Shown here: positions 14,610-16,114 of the stretch, one piece after another
How the letters are laid out: every line of letters starts with the position of its first letter
Numbering within the stretch: the stretch's first letter is position 1
Source: Planctomycetota bacterium
GTDB lineage: Bacteria; Planctomycetota; Phycisphaerae; Sedimentisphaerales; Anaerobacaceae
Length of the DNA: 16,114 nucleotides
Assembly (NCBI GenBank): GCA_023139715.1
Contig: JAGLNB010000096.1
Location: 1 to 16,114 of the forward strand
Direction: 5' to 3'
Notes under the pieces: model-generated
The model's database searches: none
The model's input: only the letters and a program-made list of their open reading frames with translations
Told to the model about the DNA's origin: nothing
Position numbers and translations under genes: made by a program

Positions 14610-15125
14610 ATGGAAAGAAAGCTGAAATACACGATTTTTCCGACCGAATGGGGCTATTTTGGACTTGTAGGCACTGATAATGCCATTTTGCAATCTTTTT
14701 TGCCAATAGCAGAGCGTCAGCTGCTCAGGAATAAAATTTTAACTGATTTCCATTTTATTTTGCACGAAAAAGACCTTTTCAAATCGGTTCAGCAGAAGGT
14801 AGTTGCTTATTTCGAGGGTGAGCGCATCGATTTTGGTGCTGATATTGAAATTGAATTGTATTTGGACAGCTTTTTTACTAAGCAGGTTTTGGTTGCCTGT
14901 CGTGATATTGCTTTTGGCCAAACGCTGACTTATTTGGACATTGCCAAACGGCTCGGCAAGCCGCGAGCAACGAGGGCGGTGGGGACGGCGTTGGCTAAAA
15001 ATCCGCTGCCTTTAATTGTACCCTGCCACAGGGTGCTTCGCAGCGATGGCCAAATCGGCGGTTTTTCCGCTGGCGGCGGAGCTGAAATGAAAGCGAAACT
15101 ATTAGAGCACGAACGCAATGTGTAG
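14610..15125 (+). CDS. ogt: Methylated-DNA--protein-cysteine methyltransferase (Ogt/MGMT family)
   Basis: Repairs O6-alkylguanine by transferring the alkyl group to its own cysteine in a single-use reaction. The 171-residue protein has an N-terminal ribonuclease-H-like domain (about 1-85) and the conserved C-terminal DNA-binding/active-site domain: FGQTLTYLDIAKRLGKPRATRAVGTA (about 102-127, helix-turn-helix with the arginine finger), then NPLPLIVPCHRV (131-142) with acceptor Cys139, and GGFSAGGG. The ATG at 14610 has GGAGAG six bases before it and is preferred over an in-frame TTG at 14565. Ogt and the C-terminal part of Ada share these motifs; the lack of an Ada metal domain favours Ogt/MGMT. 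Confidence 0.93.
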   Translation: MERKLKYTIFPTEWGYFGLVGTDNAILQSFLPIAERQLLRNKILTDFHFILHEKDLFKSVQQKVVAYFEGERIDFGADIEIELYLDSFFTKQVLVACRDIAFGQTLTYLDIAKRLGKPRATRAVGTALAKNPLPLIVPCHRVLRSDGQIGGFSAGGGAEMKAKLLEHERNV

Positions 15126-15164
15126 GGTAGCTCTAATAATTGCTTTTGAGCGACAGGTAGAAAA

Positions 15165-15246
15165 TTTTTGATTTCTGACAAGGAAGACAAATGAGCCTTA
15201 TTAGTGGATAAGGCGGCTTTTGTCCGATGCAGGCCAGAATCAAAAA
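15165..15246. terminator. Nested imperfect palindrome between convergent genes
   Basis: Three nested arm pairs share one centre: TTTTTGATTTCTG (15165-15177) / CAGAATCAAAAA (15235-15246, one base shorter), GACAAA (15186-15191) / TTTGTC (15219-15224) and GCCTTA (15195-15200) / TAAGGC (15209-15214) with an eight-base loop. It lies between the convergent ogt and zinc-ribbon genes, so a two-way terminator is the simplest role, although only a short T-run (GGCTTTTG) follows the inner stem. It could also be a small dispersed repeat element. Confidence 0.45.
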
Positions 15247-15289
15247 TCTTCGCATGTTCGCCAAAATGAATTTTTAGAGGTTCCCTGTA

Positions 15290-15961
15290 TTATTCCATAT
15301 GAACTACGCGGTTTTCACGGTCAGCATCAAGCGAGGCCTTTTTAATAACGTCATAGAGTTTTCGCGGCTTCGTCATTTTTGCAAAGTCAAATGTTGGGTC
15401 GGTTTTGTCGGTTGTGATTAGGCCGACCGTGCCGATTCCGAAAACGCAGTCGAGCAAGCTCCTCCGCATCTTCAAATCGACCACACGGAACATATCGATA
15501 TTATCAACACGCCTGTCGAGTACGCCTCTATTCCATTCGATTCTTGCGGTTGTAACTTCGTAGTGGGTCATTTTCAGCCGAATCACTTTCAGCAGCAGAA
15601 CCAGAAAAACCATAGCTATAATTGCTATGCTAATAATAATCCTGAGTTTACCAGCGAGCAGAAGCTGGCTTTCGGTGATTTCAGTTTCGATGAGCCCTAT
15701 GAGTGTATTTTCTATGGGAAATTTCAGCAGGAGGCCGGCCCCCGCAACGAAAAACGCACCCTTAATAACCGCTCCAGCCATTGCCAACAAGGAGGGCTTG
15801 CCTTGAAAGAGGATTGTTTCGTCATCTTTTTTTGCTGAATCTTCTGCGTTTTGGTTTTCGCTATTGAGAAACTCTCTACAGAATCTGCACTTTAGAGCTG
15901 CCACCTGAATCGTTTCACCGCAGAGTGGGCATTGTTTTGTTTGTAGTTTTTCATCTGCCAT
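15290..15961 (-). CDS. Zinc-ribbon and bacterial PH-domain membrane protein
   Basis: A 223-residue membrane protein of unknown role. Residues 11-28 form a zinc ribbon (CPLC at 11-14, CRFC at 25-28). An acidic linker, two hydrophobic helices (about 57-80 and 105-126) and a bacterial PH-like domain (bPH_2/DUF304, about 129-210; YEVTTARIEWNRGVLDRRVDNID, then GTVGLITTD) follow. This matches YdbS/YdbT-style proteins with an added zinc ribbon; they sit in the membrane with the PH-like part in the cytoplasm, and their function is poorly known. The start at ATG 15961 has no Shine-Dalgarno. A TATAAA four bases upstream hints at a leaderless transcript, but the spacing is slightly short. It appears to be a single-gene unit, convergent with ogt. 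Confidence 0.82.
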   Translation of the reverse strand: MADEKLQTKQCPLCGETIQVAALKCRFCREFLNSENQNAEDSAKKDDETILFQGKPSLLAMAGAVIKGAFFVAGAGLLLKFPIENTLIGLIETEITESQLLLAGKLRIIISIAIIAMVFLVLLLKVIRLKMTHYEVTTARIEWNRGVLDRRVDNIDMFRVVDLKMRRSLLDCVFGIGTVGLITTDKTDPTFDFAKMTKPRKLYDVIKKASLDADRENRVVHME

Positions 15962-16042
15962 AGATTTTATATCGGAAATATCCAGCTGATTTGAGCAGGC
16001 GATTTCGGATTCAATTTGTTTAATCGCTGATTCCGCTGAACA

Positions 16043-16075
16043 TGGTGAGCTTGTCGAACCAGATTACACAGATTA
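16043..16075. repeat. Short repeat-like sequence at the right edge
   Basis: TGGTGAGCTTGTCGAACCA (16043-16061) has complementary TGGT/ACCA ends around the GAGCTTGTCGA core, a sequence type I recognise as a dispersed palindromic repeat in many environmental bacterial genomes. It runs directly into the direct repeat AGATTA-CAC-AGATTA (16061-16075). Only one copy of each lies in the window, so repeat status rests on recognition, not on counting. Confidence 0.4.
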
Positions 16076-16114
16076 AAAGACAAAAAATTCAGTTTAGCCC
16101 CCAGGTTTATCCTG

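Noticed and set aside
15165..15246. Integron attC site
   Set aside because: The arm ends do not carry the RYYYAAC/GTTRRRY core sites and there is no integrase or cassette array.

Overview
The window looks like chromosomal DNA of a Gram-negative, PVC-type bacterium, most likely a planctomycete of the Phycisphaerae/Sedimentisphaerales kind. The main evidence is a secreted protein with a C-terminal PEP-CTERM sorting tail, a moderately AT-rich composition, a GH130 glycoside phosphorylase, and core genes with ordinary bacterial operon order. TGA is used as a stop and TGG for Trp, so the genetic code is standard. I saw no tRNA, rRNA, CRISPR array, transposase or phage gene.

Layout. Positions 1-829 (minus) hold the N-terminal 276 codons of a 2-oxo acid dehydrogenase E2 subunit that runs off the left edge. 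A 414-bp divergent spacer with promoters in both directions and a possible 33-codon leader ORF separates it from a PEP-CTERM protein (1244-1777, plus), which is followed by a good intrinsic terminator. After a 436-bp spacer comes a tight plus-strand run (2214-9072): GH130 phosphorylase, a five-helix membrane protein with an extracytoplasmic alkaline-phosphatase/sulfatase-fold domain, phosphatidylserine decarboxylase, phosphatidylserine synthase, adenylosuccinate lyase and, beyond a terminator-like hairpin, orotate phosphoribosyltransferase. Converging on it is a minus-strand housekeeping run (14418 down to 9069): pheA, tpiA, secG, yicC, gmk, rpoZ, coaC, coaB. A plus-strand O6-alkylguanine-DNA alkyltransferase (14610-15125) diverges from pheA and converges, across a nested palindrome, on a minus-strand zinc-ribbon/bPH membrane protein (15290-15961). 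The right edge carries short repeat-like sequence.

How the genes fit together. psd and pssA form a complete two-step route from CDP-diacylglycerol to phosphatidylethanolamine (PE). They sit directly behind a membrane protein whose architecture (five N-terminal helices plus an AP-superfamily catalytic domain without the sulfatase formylglycine signature) resembles lipid-dependent phosphoethanolamine or glycerophosphate transferases. With the mannoside-type phosphorylase this suggests an envelope or glycan module, but the link is inference. The minus-strand run is the familiar yicC-gmk-rpoZ-coaBC neighbourhood joined to tpiA-secG and pheA.

Most of the window is ordinary core genome. The points most worth a second look are the CoaC/CoaB split by a single in-frame stop, the E2 protein with no recognisable E3-binding domain, the PE-synthesis/AP-superfamily transferase cluster, the long leader of the PEP-CTERM gene, and several palindromic non-coding elements. 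I found no clear evidence of a wholly new system.
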